Positions 8,943-17,791 of a stretch of 64,000 nucleotides of DNA are shown here, piece by piece. How positions within the stretch are numbered: the first letter of the stretch is position 1; each line of letters opens with the position of its first letter. A model generated the notes under the pieces. That model was not told the DNA's origin, made no database searches, and saw nothing but the letters and a program-made list of their open reading frames with translations. Origin of the DNA: Candidatus Hydrogenedentota bacterium. Lineage in GTDB: Bacteria > Hydrogenedentota > Hydrogenedentia > Hydrogenedentales > JAGMZX01. The DNA lies in NCBI GenBank assembly GCA_029556545.1, contig JAKQEQ010000167.1, positions 56,889-120,888 on the forward strand, given 5' to 3'. A program made the position numbers and the translations under genes.

Positions 8943-9685
8943 GCGGCGGCCCCGTCGCGCCCGATCAGCGCGAAGAACGCGCCTTGCAGGTCCTCCGCCC
9001 CCGTCATCGCACACAGTTCGCACTGCGTCCCCACGGCCAGGATATCGCCCTGATGAATCAACGCGATCCGATCGCACAACCGCTCGGCCTCGGTCATGTA
9101 ATGCGTCGAAAACACGATCGCGCAGCCGCTTTCCTTCGCGTGCACGATGAATTCCAGGATGGCCCGGCTGCTCACAATATCGAGTCCGGCCGTCGGCTCG
9201 TCGAGGATCAGCACGGGCGGCTCGTGAAGCAGACAGCGCGCAATCGACACGCGCTGCGCCTGTCCGGTCGAGAGCGAGTCGCAGCGCCGGTCGAGAAACT
9301 CGGCCATCTCCATCAAATCCGTCAGCGCCGCCGTGCGCTCCGCGATGTAAGCGTCGCTCAGTCCATGAAGCCGTCCGAAATAGCGGAGCACCTCGCGGCC
9401 CGTGAGGCGTCCGTACAATTTCGTGTTGCCCGAGAGAAACCCGATGCGCCTGCGCATCTCCTCCGGGACCTCGTCCGCCCGAATGTCATCGATGCGGCAT
9501 ACGCCCGAGGTCGGCGTGATGATCGTGGCCAGCATGCGCAGCAGCGTGGTCTTCCCTGCGCCGTTCGGCCCGAGAATGCCGAACACCTCGCCGTCGCGCA
9601 CCTCGAACGTCGCCCCGCGCACGGCCTCGACCGGCGCGCCGCGCGCGGGATGAAAGACTTTCCGCAGGGCTTCTGCACGAATCAT
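8939..9685 (-). CDS. ABC transporter ATP-binding protein (NatA-like)
   Basis: Walker A GPNGAGKTT, signature LSTGQAQRVSIARCL, Walker B VLILDEPTAGLD; start ATG at 9685 (MIRAEALRKVF). Confidence 0.92.
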   Translation of the reverse strand: MIRAEALRKVFHPARGAPVEAVRGATFEVRDGEVFGILGPNGAGKTTLLRMLATIITPTSGVCRIDDIRADEVPEEMRRRIGFLSGNTKLYGRLTGREVLRYFGRLHGLSDAYIAERTAALTDLMEMAEFLDRRCDSLSTGQAQRVSIARCLLHEPPVLILDEPTAGLDIVSSRAILEFIVHAKESGCAIVFSTHYMTEAERLCDRIALIHQGDILAVGTQCELCAMTGAEDLQGAFFALIGRDGAAA

Positions 9686-9749
9686 GGCGCACACTCCGAA
9701 GAAAGAATGTAGCACGCCCCCGCCCCCCCGGCGAAATTTTCCCTTCGGA

Positions 9750-9769
9750 GTGCGGGCTTCAGCCCGCAC
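9750..9769. repeat. REP-like perfect dyad GTGCGGGCT-TC-AGCCCGCAC
   Basis: 9-bp arms, 2-nt loop, intergenic. Confidence 0.6.
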
Positions 9770-9807
9770 CCAAGCACCGCCCCGCGCCCGCCGCGAAATG
9801 CGTTCGC

Positions 9808-9845
9808 CCGTCCCTGTCCGTGTCCGTCCGTGTCCGTCCGTGTTT
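9808..9845. repeat. Intergenic 10-bp tandem repeat (TCCGTGTCCG)n
   Basis: ...cgtccctgtccgtgtccgtccgtgtccgtccgtgtttc...; read directly. Confidence 0.7.
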
Positions 9846-9908
9846 CTCCATTTTGGCTTTCGGCCTCGCGCCGGGTATGCTGTGCCCACACCACGCGGAG
9901 GGGACGCC

Positions 9909-10697
9909 ATGGGCAAGGCAACGGCATTCGTCACCGGGGCGAGTCGCGGCATCGGGCGCGGCGTCGCTATCGAACTGGCGCGGCACGGTTACAACGTGGT
10001 CGGCGCGGCCACAAAGGCCGACCCCGGCAACCTCGTCGAAGGTCTCTATGAGGTGAAGGACCGCGTCGAGGAACTCGGCGCGCAATTCCTCCCCGTTGCG
10101 GGCGACATCGCGAACCGCGAAGACCACGCGCGCATGGTCGACGAGGCCCTCGCCGCGTTCAGCGCCATCGACGTGCTCGTGAACAACGCCGGTGTCGCGC
10201 CGCTCGAACGCCTCGACCTCCTGGACACAACCGAGGAGAGTTTTGACCGCCTCATGCACATCAATCTGCGCGGGCCGTTCTTCTTCACGCAGGACGTCGC
10301 CGTCCAGATGATCGAGCAGGTCCAGGAAGGACGCGCGATCGTCCCGTGCATTATTTTCATCACGAGCATCTCGGCGGACACCGCGAGCCCGAACCGCGCC
10401 GAATACTGCATCAGCAAGGCGGGGCTCAGTATGGCGGCGCAAAACTTCGCCGTGCGCCTCGCGCAGCACGGAATCAACGTCTACGAACTGCGTCCCGGCA
10501 TCATCGAAACCGACATGACCGCGCCCGTCCGCGCGAAGTATGACGCCCTGATTGCGGAGGGACTCTTGTTACAGCCGCGCTGGGGCACGCCCGAGGACGT
10601 CGGCCGCGCGGTCGTCGGCCTCGCGGAAGGCTATTTCGCTTACGCCACCGGCGCGGTCATCGAGGTCGGCGGCGGCTTCGGCGTCAAGCGGCTTTGA
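9909..10697 (+). CDS. SDR-family oxidoreductase (3-oxoacyl-ACP reductase-like)
   Basis: MGKATAFVTGASRGIGRGVA (TGxxxGIG), NNAG, YCISKAG; ATG at 9909. Confidence 0.88.
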   Translation: MGKATAFVTGASRGIGRGVAIELARHGYNVVGAATKADPGNLVEGLYEVKDRVEELGAQFLPVAGDIANREDHARMVDEALAAFSAIDVLVNNAGVAPLERLDLLDTTEESFDRLMHINLRGPFFFTQDVAVQMIEQVQEGRAIVPCIIFITSISADTASPNRAEYCISKAGLSMAAQNFAVRLAQHGINVYELRPGIIETDMTAPVRAKYDALIAEGLLLQPRWGTPEDVGRAVVGLAEGYFAYATGAVIEVGGGFGVKRL

Positions 10698-10723
10698 CTC
10701 GCGAGGCCCCGAAATCCTACAAT
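10694..10723 (+). promoter_or_regulatory. Sigma70-type promoter upstream of glyS
   Basis: TTGACT (10694-10699), 18 nt, TACAAT (10718-10723); overlaps the SDR stop codon. Confidence 0.5.
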
Positions 10724-10735
10724 AATGGCTGTTAT

Positions 10736-10770
10736 CCCCCTTCGGCATAGGCGCGCGAAGGGGGTTTATT
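10736..10770 (+). terminator. Intrinsic-terminator-like hairpin in the glyS leader / 3' of SDR
   Basis: CCCCCTTCG ... CGAAGGGGG followed by TTTATTT; 9-bp perfect stem. Confidence 0.6.
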
Positions 10771-10799
10771 TGCTCAATCTCTGCCAACGGGAGCGCTTC

Positions 10800-12095
10800 G
10801 TGGATAAGCTGGTCAGCCTCTGCAAACGACGTGGATTCATCTTTCAATCAAGCGGCATTTACGGCGGCGTAAACGGCTGCTGGGACTTCGGGCCGCTCGG
10901 CGTCGAACTCAAACGCAATCTCAAGGACGACTGGTGGTACTTCTTCGTCCAAATGCGCGACGACATGGTCGGACTCGACGCGAGCATCATCATGCACCCC
11001 GACGTCTGGGTCGCCAGCGGGCACGTCGAGGCGTTCCACGACATGCTTGTCGACTGCAAGGAGTGCAAGCATCGGTTCCGCGCGGACCATATCGAAGGAG
11101 ACCGCTGCCCCGACTGCGGCGGTGAACTCACCGAGCCCCGCGCGTTCAACAGCATGCTCCGCACCCGCCTCGGCGTCAGCGACGACACCGCCGTCGAGAC
11201 CTACCTCCGCCCCGAGACGTGCCAGTCCATCTTCGTCGATTTCAAGGAAATCTACAGTTCCTCCCGCGTCAAGATTCCCTTCGGCATCGCGCAAGTGGGC
11301 AAGAGTTTCCGCAACGAAGTCAACCCGCGCAATTTCATTTTCCGCAGCCGCGAATTCGAGCAGATGGAAATCGAGTACTTTTGCCGCGAGGCGGACGAAG
11401 AACGGGTCTTCGATCAATGGCAGCAGGACATCTGGCGCTGGTTCCTCGATATCGGCCTGAGCGAAAGCAAGCTCCGCTGGTTCGAGCACCCGAAGGAGGC
11501 GCTCGCCCACTACTCGAAGCGCACAACGGACGTCGAGTACGAGTTCCCCTTCGGCTGGGGCGAGTTGCAAGGATTGGCCAATCGCGGCACCTATGACCTG
11601 ACCCAGCACACCAAACATTCGGGGAAGGACCTCCGTTTCTTCGACCCCGAGAAGAACGAACGCTTCATCCCGACGGTCATCGAACCGTCCGCCGGCGTGG
11701 ACCGAACCGCCCTCGCCGTCCTCTGCGACGCCTATGCCGAAGACGTGATCGAGGGCGAAAAGCGCGTCGTCATGCGGTTCCATCCGCGTATCGCCCCGAT
11801 AAAAGCCGGCGTGTTTCCCCTCGTGAAGAAGGACGGCCTCGCCGAAATCGCGCAGGACCTCGAACGCAGGCTCCGCCGCAAGTTCATCACGTTCTACGAT
11901 CAGTCGGGCGCCATCGGGCGACGTTACCGCCGCATGGACGAAGCCGGCACGCCTTTCTGCATCTGCGTGGACTACCAGACGAAGGAAGACGGCACGATTA
12001 CCGTGCGGGATCGGGATACGCTCGAGCAGGTGCGCATCCCGATGGACGAAGCGGCGGAATACATCGGGAAGCGCGTCAGCCACGAACGCGATTGA
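10800..12095 (+). CDS. glyS: Glycyl-tRNA synthetase (class II)
   Basis: FIFQSSGIYGGVNGCWDFGPLGVELKRNLK, SFRNEVNPRNFIFRSREFEQMEIEYF, VIEPSAGVDRT. In-frame GTG at 10800 preferred because the called start runs through the hairpin. Confidence 0.93.
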   Translation: MDKLVSLCKRRGFIFQSSGIYGGVNGCWDFGPLGVELKRNLKDDWWYFFVQMRDDMVGLDASIIMHPDVWVASGHVEAFHDMLVDCKECKHRFRADHIEGDRCPDCGGELTEPRAFNSMLRTRLGVSDDTAVETYLRPETCQSIFVDFKEIYSSSRVKIPFGIAQVGKSFRNEVNPRNFIFRSREFEQMEIEYFCREADEERVFDQWQQDIWRWFLDIGLSESKLRWFEHPKEALAHYSKRTTDVEYEFPFGWGELQGLANRGTYDLTQHTKHSGKDLRFFDPEKNERFIPTVIEPSAGVDRTALAVLCDAYAEDVIEGEKRVVMRFHPRIAPIKAGVFPLVKKDGLAEIAQDLERRLRRKFITFYDQSGAIGRRYRRMDEAGTPFCICVDYQTKEDGTITVRDRDTLEQVRIPMDEAAEYIGKRVSHERD

Positions 12096-12131
12096 TCACA
12101 TGGGCGGTGTGCCACATGCTCGAGTCGAACT

Positions 12132-12167
12132 CGTCCATCACGTCCATTTCGTCCATAGCGTCCATTC
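12132..12167. repeat. 9-bp tandem repeat (CGTCCATNN)x4
   Basis: CGTCCATCA CGTCCATTT CGTCCATAG CGTCCATTC. Confidence 0.85.
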
Positions 12168-12173
12168 TCTTTG

Positions 12174-12917
12174 GTGAGCACAGTGTCCGGATTCGACTAC
12201 GACCGCGTCGCGGCGCGCTACGATCGCCACCGGTCCGGCGGCGGACCGTACTTCCCCCGCTTGACCGCGCTGGCCGACGGATGCGGCGCGACGCGCGTGC
12301 TCGAAGTCGGCGCCGGCACCGGAAACGAAACCGTCCTCTTCCTTCAGGCGCACCCGTGCGCCCTGACCGCGCTCGAACCTTCCGCCAACATGCTCGAAGC
12401 GGGCCGCGCCAAGGGCTTGCCCGTCCGCTGGGTCCGCGGCGCGGCGCCGGCGCTGCCGTTCCAAGATGGCGCTTTCAATTTCCTCTTCGCCAGCTACGTG
12501 CTGCACCACGTGCGCGACCTGGGGCCGTTCCTCTCCGAATGCGCCCGCGTGCTCGCCTGCGGCTGCGCGGCATTTGTCACCGTATCGCAAGCCTTTATTC
12601 ACGGCCACGTCATGAATGCCTACTTCCCGAGTCTCGCCGTAATTGACGCCGCACGCTTCCAACCGATCCCCGAGGTCGAGGCCGCCATGCGCGCCGCCGG
12701 TTTCCGCGACGTCGCCTCGGAAGACAGCACGTCGCCGCCGCGCATCATTGACGCGGAATACATCGAGAAAATCGCGGACCATTTCATCTCGACCTACGCG
12801 CTCCTGCCCGAGGACGAATTCGCCAAGGGGCTCGCGCGCCTCCGGGAAGACGTGTTTCTACGCGGGAAAAGGATTAGCATGGTCCGCGAGGCCACGCTGG
12901 TCTGGGGCTTTCGTTGA
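12174..12917 (+). CDS. Class I SAM-dependent methyltransferase
   Basis: VLEVGAGTGNETVLF, ALEPSANML, LPFQDGAFNFLFASYVLHHV; start uncertain (12171 TTG, 12174 or 12183 GTG). Confidence 0.85.
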   Translation: MSTVSGFDYDRVAARYDRHRSGGGPYFPRLTALADGCGATRVLEVGAGTGNETVLFLQAHPCALTALEPSANMLEAGRAKGLPVRWVRGAAPALPFQDGAFNFLFASYVLHHVRDLGPFLSECARVLACGCAAFVTVSQAFIHGHVMNAYFPSLAVIDAARFQPIPEVEAAMRAAGFRDVASEDSTSPPRIIDAEYIEKIADHFISTYALLPEDEFAKGLARLREDVFLRGKRISMVREATLVWGFR

Positions 12918-12924
12918 CGCAATA

Positions 12925-13992
12925 ATGGCAAAGAAGAAAAAAAAACGGCAGGACGTGCGTACGCGCGATTGGCGCGACAAACACGAGTTCGCCTTCACGC
13001 ACGACCGCGTGAGGCACCGTCGCGCCGTCGCGAATGTGTCCGACGCCGCGCCCCAGGCGCCGCTCCCCACCGCCTTCGAGCCGAACGCCGTCGTGATCGC
13101 GCACGCGAAGAAATGGGCCTTCGTCCAACACGACGGAACGGAACGGCTCTGCAAGATCGACGAGCGCCTCGTCGAGCAGGATACGACCCTGCTCGCGCCG
13201 GGCGACCGCGTGCTCGTCGAGTCCGACGGCGAGGATTGGTTCGTCCGCGGCGTCGCGCCGCGCAGGACGCGCCTGTGCCGGCCCGCGCCCGGCTACTCCC
13301 GCGTGCGCGAGCAGGTCTTCGCCGCCAACGTCGACATCCTCATCGTCGTCGCGTCCGTCGCGCAACCGCCCTTCCGCCCCGGCCTCGTGGACCGCTACCT
13401 CATCGCCGCGCAGGTCTGCGGCGTCGAGCCTCTCCTCTGCGTCAACAAGATGGACCTCGTGGGGACCGCCCCCCTCCTCCCCGAAATCGACGCCTATCAA
13501 AACCTCGGCGTCCGCGTATTCCCCACCAGTTGCGTCACGGGCCAAGGCATCGAGGACCTCCGCGACGCGCTGCGCGGAAAGACCGCCGTCCTCTCCGGCC
13601 ACAGCGGTGTCGGCAAGTCGTCCTTGCTGAACGTCATGGACCCGAACCTCCGCCTGCTCACCGACGAAGTCAGCGCGACCACCGGGCGAGGCAAACACCG
13701 CACCACGGCGGCGCGCCTCTTCGAGTTGGCGGGCGATATCCGCATCATCGACACCCCCGGCATCCGCGCCCTCGGCCTCTGGCGCGTGTCCCCCGCGGAA
13801 GTGAGTTACTACTTCCCCGAACTGGCCGAGGCGTCTTCCGGGTGTCACTTCAGAAATTGCACCCACACCCACGAGCCCGACTGCGCCGTCCGCGACGCCG
13901 TCGCCCAAGATCGCATTCCCAAGATCCGCTACGATTCCTATCTCCGCATCCGCGCCTCGCTCGAATGCGAGAAGGCGCGCGATCACGAATAA
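12925..13992 (+). CDS. rsgA: Ribosome small-subunit-dependent GTPase A
   Basis: Circularly permuted GTPase: NKMDLV, GHSGVGKSSLLN, DTPGIRALGLW; Zn-knuckle C-x5-CTHTHEPDC. Confidence 0.93.
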   Translation: MAKKKKKRQDVRTRDWRDKHEFAFTHDRVRHRRAVANVSDAAPQAPLPTAFEPNAVVIAHAKKWAFVQHDGTERLCKIDERLVEQDTTLLAPGDRVLVESDGEDWFVRGVAPRRTRLCRPAPGYSRVREQVFAANVDILIVVASVAQPPFRPGLVDRYLIAAQVCGVEPLLCVNKMDLVGTAPLLPEIDAYQNLGVRVFPTSCVTGQGIEDLRDALRGKTAVLSGHSGVGKSSLLNVMDPNLRLLTDEVSATTGRGKHRTTAARLFELAGDIRIIDTPGIRALGLWRVSPAEVSYYFPELAEASSGCHFRNCTHTHEPDCAVRDAVAQDRIPKIRYDSYLRIRASLECEKARDHE

Positions 13993-14003
13993 GGCAACCA
14001 TTC

Positions 14004-16076
14004 ATGAATACGCACGAACCCGCACGAACGCAAGCGGAGACTTCCTCCCTGAATCCCGCTGACACCATCCGGCTGTTGCGCCGCCGGACCGAACTCCTGG
14101 CCCCTGCGGGACGCGCCGACGCGCTCGATGCCGTCCTCGAAGCCGGTGCGGACGCCGTGTACATCAGCGGCAAGCGATTCCAGATGCGCGCGCACCGCAC
14201 CGATTTCCATTTTGATGATAACGCGCTGCGCCGCGCCGTCGAGACCGTACATCAACGCGATAAGCGGGTTTACGTCACGGTAAACGTCCTGCTCGGCCAA
14301 CATGAAGTGGCGGGTGCGCGCGAGTTCCTCGGTTTCCTCGACACGCTAGGCATGGATGGCGTCATCGTCTGCGATCTGGCGACACTGCGCATCGCGGGAG
14401 AACTGGGGCTGCACACTGAGTTGCACGCAAGCACCATGATGAACGTCCACGATATCGATCAGGCGCTTGTGCTCCGCGACCTCGGCGTGGCGCGCGTCGT
14501 GACCTCCCGCGACATCAGCATCCGCGAGGCTGGCCTCCTCAGCGAACGCAGTGGATTGGCCGTCGAGTATTTTCTTCACGGCGATATGTGCGTCGCCCAA
14601 TCCGGCCAGTGCGCGATGAGCGGACTGGTCTTCGGCAAGAGTGCAAATCGCGGCGAGTGTATGAAGCCGTGCCGCTGGGAATACGAACTGGTCAACCTGC
14701 GCGACGGGGTGTCCGCGGGGCCGTTGCGCGAAGGACACCTCATGGCCCTGCGCGATCTCGCGCTGCTGCGCAATATCCCGGAACTGGTCGAAGCGGGCAT
14801 TTGGGCACTCAAAATCGAAGGCCGAATGCGTGACGCCAAGTATCTCGCGCATGTGGTGCGAATCTACCGTGAGGCCCTCGACGGGTATTACGACATGCCG
14901 GGCGCGTGGACTGCCACGTCGGACCTGCTCGAACGTCTCTTCCGCGATCGCGTGCGCGAACTCTCCTGTCTCGCCTGCACCGGCGCCCCCTCACACGCCG
15001 GATTCTTCGACGTCTCCGGAAAGCGGGAGCCGCTCATGCTCTCCAACGGCGCCCGCGAGGCCCCCCTCGACATCGCCCGTCTGACCCCTCCCGAACCCGC
15101 AAGCGCGGACACAAACGTCTCGCGCGCCGCGCCCGCCCTCGCGGTCAGCGTCAGTTCACTCGCCGCCGCGGACGCCGCACTGGACGCCGGAGCGGACCGC
15201 GTTTATCTGGCCGCGGAGACCTCGCAATACGAAGAGGCGCACTGGACCCCCTCGTCGTTTCGCGATGCGGCAACGCGGATCGTGCGGCGCGGCGCGGCCC
15301 TCGGCGTCCGTACACCCCGCGTAACCGCCACGGGCGCGCGTCCGGCGTGGCGCGCTTTACTCGCTCTCTGCCCGGAAAAGGAGGTCCGCTACGTGCTTGT
15401 TCACCACTTGGGCGCGCTGAAACGAGCCCGGGAGGACTTGCCGCACGCGATTATCGTGGCCGACTACGGTTTCAACGCGTTCAACGGACCCGCAATCGAA
15501 ACACTGCACGCCTTGGGCGCGGCCATCGTGACTCCGGGGCTGGAAGCCGGACTCGAGGACGTCGCCGCCATGGCCCGCGAGGCAGCCGTGCCGTTGGAAC
15601 TCATCGCGCACGGCCCCGTCGCAGCCATGTTGATCGATCACTGCATGATCGCCACGCATCTCTCCCGCTCGGGCGGCAAGGACGTGTGCCGAGGACCCTG
15701 TAAACACGCCCGGTTCGCACTCCGCGACCGGACGGGCGAAGTGCGCCACATCATCGCGGACCAGTTCTGCCGGAACCATGTCCTGACCGCCCTCGATGTA
15801 GCGATACTTCCCGCACTCGATACATTTCTGCGTATCGGCCCGGCCTCCCTCCGCATCGAGGCGCAATGGTACGCGCCCGCGCTTGTCGGCGCGCTGACGC
15901 GCGCATATCGAGACGCAATGGACCGCTGGGCCGACGGTGCAACGCCTGTGGCCCCGCCCGAAGACGATTGGATGACCTTGATGGCCGCGGCCCCGCGCCC
16001 CTGGAATTTCGGCGGCTATGCGCAGCGGATAACAAGGTCCGCGTCGACCGCCGCTGTAATGCGAGGCTTGACATGA
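14004..16076 (+). CDS. Peptidase U32 family (collagenase-like) protein
   Basis: ELLAPAGRADALDAVLEAGADAVYISGKRFQMRA, EYFLHGDMCVAQSGQCAMSG, CMKPCRW, ALKIEGRMRDAKYLAHVVRIYREALD; ATG at 14004. Confidence 0.9.
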   Translation: MNTHEPARTQAETSSLNPADTIRLLRRRTELLAPAGRADALDAVLEAGADAVYISGKRFQMRAHRTDFHFDDNALRRAVETVHQRDKRVYVTVNVLLGQHEVAGAREFLGFLDTLGMDGVIVCDLATLRIAGELGLHTELHASTMMNVHDIDQALVLRDLGVARVVTSRDISIREAGLLSERSGLAVEYFLHGDMCVAQSGQCAMSGLVFGKSANRGECMKPCRWEYELVNLRDGVSAGPLREGHLMALRDLALLRNIPELVEAGIWALKIEGRMRDAKYLAHVVRIYREALDGYYDMPGAWTATSDLLERLFRDRVRELSCLACTGAPSHAGFFDVSGKREPLMLSNGAREAPLDIARLTPPEPASADTNVSRAAPALAVSVSSLAAADAALDAGADRVYLAAETSQYEEAHWTPSSFRDAATRIVRRGAALGVRTPRVTATGARPAWRALLALCPEKEVRYVLVHHLGALKRAREDLPHAIIVADYGFNAFNGPAIETLHALGAAIVTPGLEAGLEDVAAMAREAAVPLELIAHGPVAAMLIDHCMIATHLSRSGGKDVCRGPCKHARFALRDRTGEVRHIIADQFCRNHVLTALDVAILPALDTFLRIGPASLRIEAQWYAPALVGALTRAYRDAMDRWADGATPVAPPEDDWMTLMAAAPRPWNFGGYAQRITRSASTAAVMRGLT

Positions 16077-17359
16077 ATACTCCCGTCAGCGCCGAAGAAC
16101 TCCTGGCCTTAAAGGCGGCCTACCTCGTGCCGTGCGTGTACCACTTCTACAAACGTCCCCCCGTCATGGTCGCGGGCGAAGGCGCGTATCTCATCGATTC
16201 GGAGGGCAGACGCTACCTCGACTGCTACAGCGGCGTAACCGTGACGAGCGCGGGCCATGGCAACCCGGAGATCGTCGACGCGGCCATCAACCAACTTCGC
16301 CGACTCCAGCATACAACGACAATCTACCTCACCGAACCGATGTTCCGCCTTGCCGAGCGACTCGCGACAATCGCGCCGGGTTCTCTCGATCGCACGTTCT
16401 TCTGCGCCAGCGGCTCGGAAGCCAACGAGGCCGCCATACTCCTCGCCACCCTCGCCACCGGACGCCGCGGCGTTATCGCACTGACGGACAGCCTGCACGG
16501 CAGGACCAAATGGGCCATGAGCGCCACCGGGCTCCCTATGTGGCGAACCGACGCCTTTCCGCTGGACGACGTGCGCTTCGCGCCGCATCCGTTCTGCGCC
16601 TGTTGCCCCGTCGGCGCCTCCTTCCCCACGTGCGATTACGCCTGCGTCGCTCGAATGGACGCCTGTATCCGCGAAATGGGCCCCGAGAACATAGCGGCAA
16701 TCATCGCGGAGCCAATCCAGGGAAACGGCGGCATCATCGTCCCGCCCGACGGCTACTGGCGGCGCGTGCGCGAACTCTGCGACCGCCACGCCATCCTGCT
16801 CATCTTCGACGAAGTGCAGACTGCTATGAATCGCACCGGCCGTTGGTTCGCGTCGGAACACTGGGATGTCGTCCCCGATATCGTCACGATGGCCAAGGCG
16901 CTCGGCAACGGATTCCCTGTCGCCGCCGTGATCGCCACGAGCGCCGTGGCGCAAGCCTACACGCGGCCCGGCGCGGCCACCTTCGGCGCGAATCCTGTCG
17001 CGTGCGCCGCGGCCCTGGCCGCCATCGCATACCACGAACGGGAGCGGCTCGGGGAACGCGCCCGGCGATTAGGCGCCATACTGCGCGACGGACTCGATCA
17101 ACTGGCGCTACGTTGCCCATGTCTCACGCGCGTGCGCGGCAAGGGACTCATGATCGCCGCCGACGTGGTGGACGAGAGCGGCGCGGCGGACCCCGTCCGA
17201 TGCGACGCCGTGCTCGAACGTCTCAAGGACGACGGCTTTCTCGTGGGCAAGACAGGACGCGGCCGTAACACGTTGACCTTCATGCCGCCGTTGATTATCG
17301 AGGAAGCGGACGTAGGCCGATTGCTCGACGCGCTGGACGCCGCAATCAACAGGCGTTAG
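16073..17359 (+). CDS. Class III (PLP) aminotransferase, GABA/AGXT2-like
   Basis: DSEGRRYLDCYSGVTVTSAGHGNPE, LIFDEVQTAMNRTGRWFASEHWDVVPDIVTMAKALGNGFPVAAV; overlaps the U32 stop (ATGA). Confidence 0.9.
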   Translation: MNTPVSAEELLALKAAYLVPCVYHFYKRPPVMVAGEGAYLIDSEGRRYLDCYSGVTVTSAGHGNPEIVDAAINQLRRLQHTTTIYLTEPMFRLAERLATIAPGSLDRTFFCASGSEANEAAILLATLATGRRGVIALTDSLHGRTKWAMSATGLPMWRTDAFPLDDVRFAPHPFCACCPVGASFPTCDYACVARMDACIREMGPENIAAIIAEPIQGNGGIIVPPDGYWRRVRELCDRHAILLIFDEVQTAMNRTGRWFASEHWDVVPDIVTMAKALGNGFPVAAVIATSAVAQAYTRPGAATFGANPVACAAALAAIAYHERERLGERARRLGAILRDGLDQLALRCPCLTRVRGKGLMIAADVVDESGAADPVRCDAVLERLKDDGFLVGKTGRGRNTLTFMPPLIIEEADVGRLLDALDAAINRR

Positions 17360-17478
17360 TGTTCAGCTCTAAGCGCGGCTTGCCGGAAAACGAGGACCAG
17401 CCAAGCGCCGACCACGCGCATTCCGCCCCCCCCGCAGTTCCCGCTTACGCTCAACCTCGCGGGGACGCGCGCGCTCTA

Positions 17479-17781
17479 TCAATCCTTCATGGCTGCCTCG
17501 ACGCGCAAGCGCAGCCCGAGTGCTTCGATCACCTTGACAATCGTATCGAAGCCGGGGTGGCGGTCCCCGGAAAACGCCTTGTAAAGACTCCCACGGGAAA
17601 GTCCGGCATCGCGCGCCACCTGTGTCATCCCAATGGCGCGTGCAATATTGCCCAAGGCCCTGACGACAAGCGCCGTATCGCCATGCGCCTCATCCAGGCA
17701 CGCGTCCAGATACGCCGCCATTTCCTCCGGCGTACGAAGGTGCTCGACGACATCGTAACGGCTTGTAACGGTCTTGGTCAT
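17479..17781 (-). CDS. Addiction-module antidote (HigA-like) HTH protein, apparently without toxin
   Basis: ARAIGMTQVARDAGLSRGSLYKAFSGDRHPGFDTIVKVIEALGLRL; no RelE/HigB ORF adjacent. Confidence 0.8.
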   Translation of the reverse strand: MTKTVTSRYDVVEHLRTPEEMAAYLDACLDEAHGDTALVVRALGNIARAIGMTQVARDAGLSRGSLYKAFSGDRHPGFDTIVKVIEALGLRLRVEAAMKD

Positions 17782-17791
17782 AACGTCCTCC

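Noticed and set aside
12126-12170. CRISPR-like array
   Set aside because: Period is only 9 bp with no spacers; a microsatellite. No CRISPR repeats or cas genes seen in the window.
12969-14003. N-terminal 345 residues of the 1035-aa ORF 12969-16076
   Set aside because: Out-of-frame Arg/Pro-rich extension over rsgA; the U32 protein starts at 14004.
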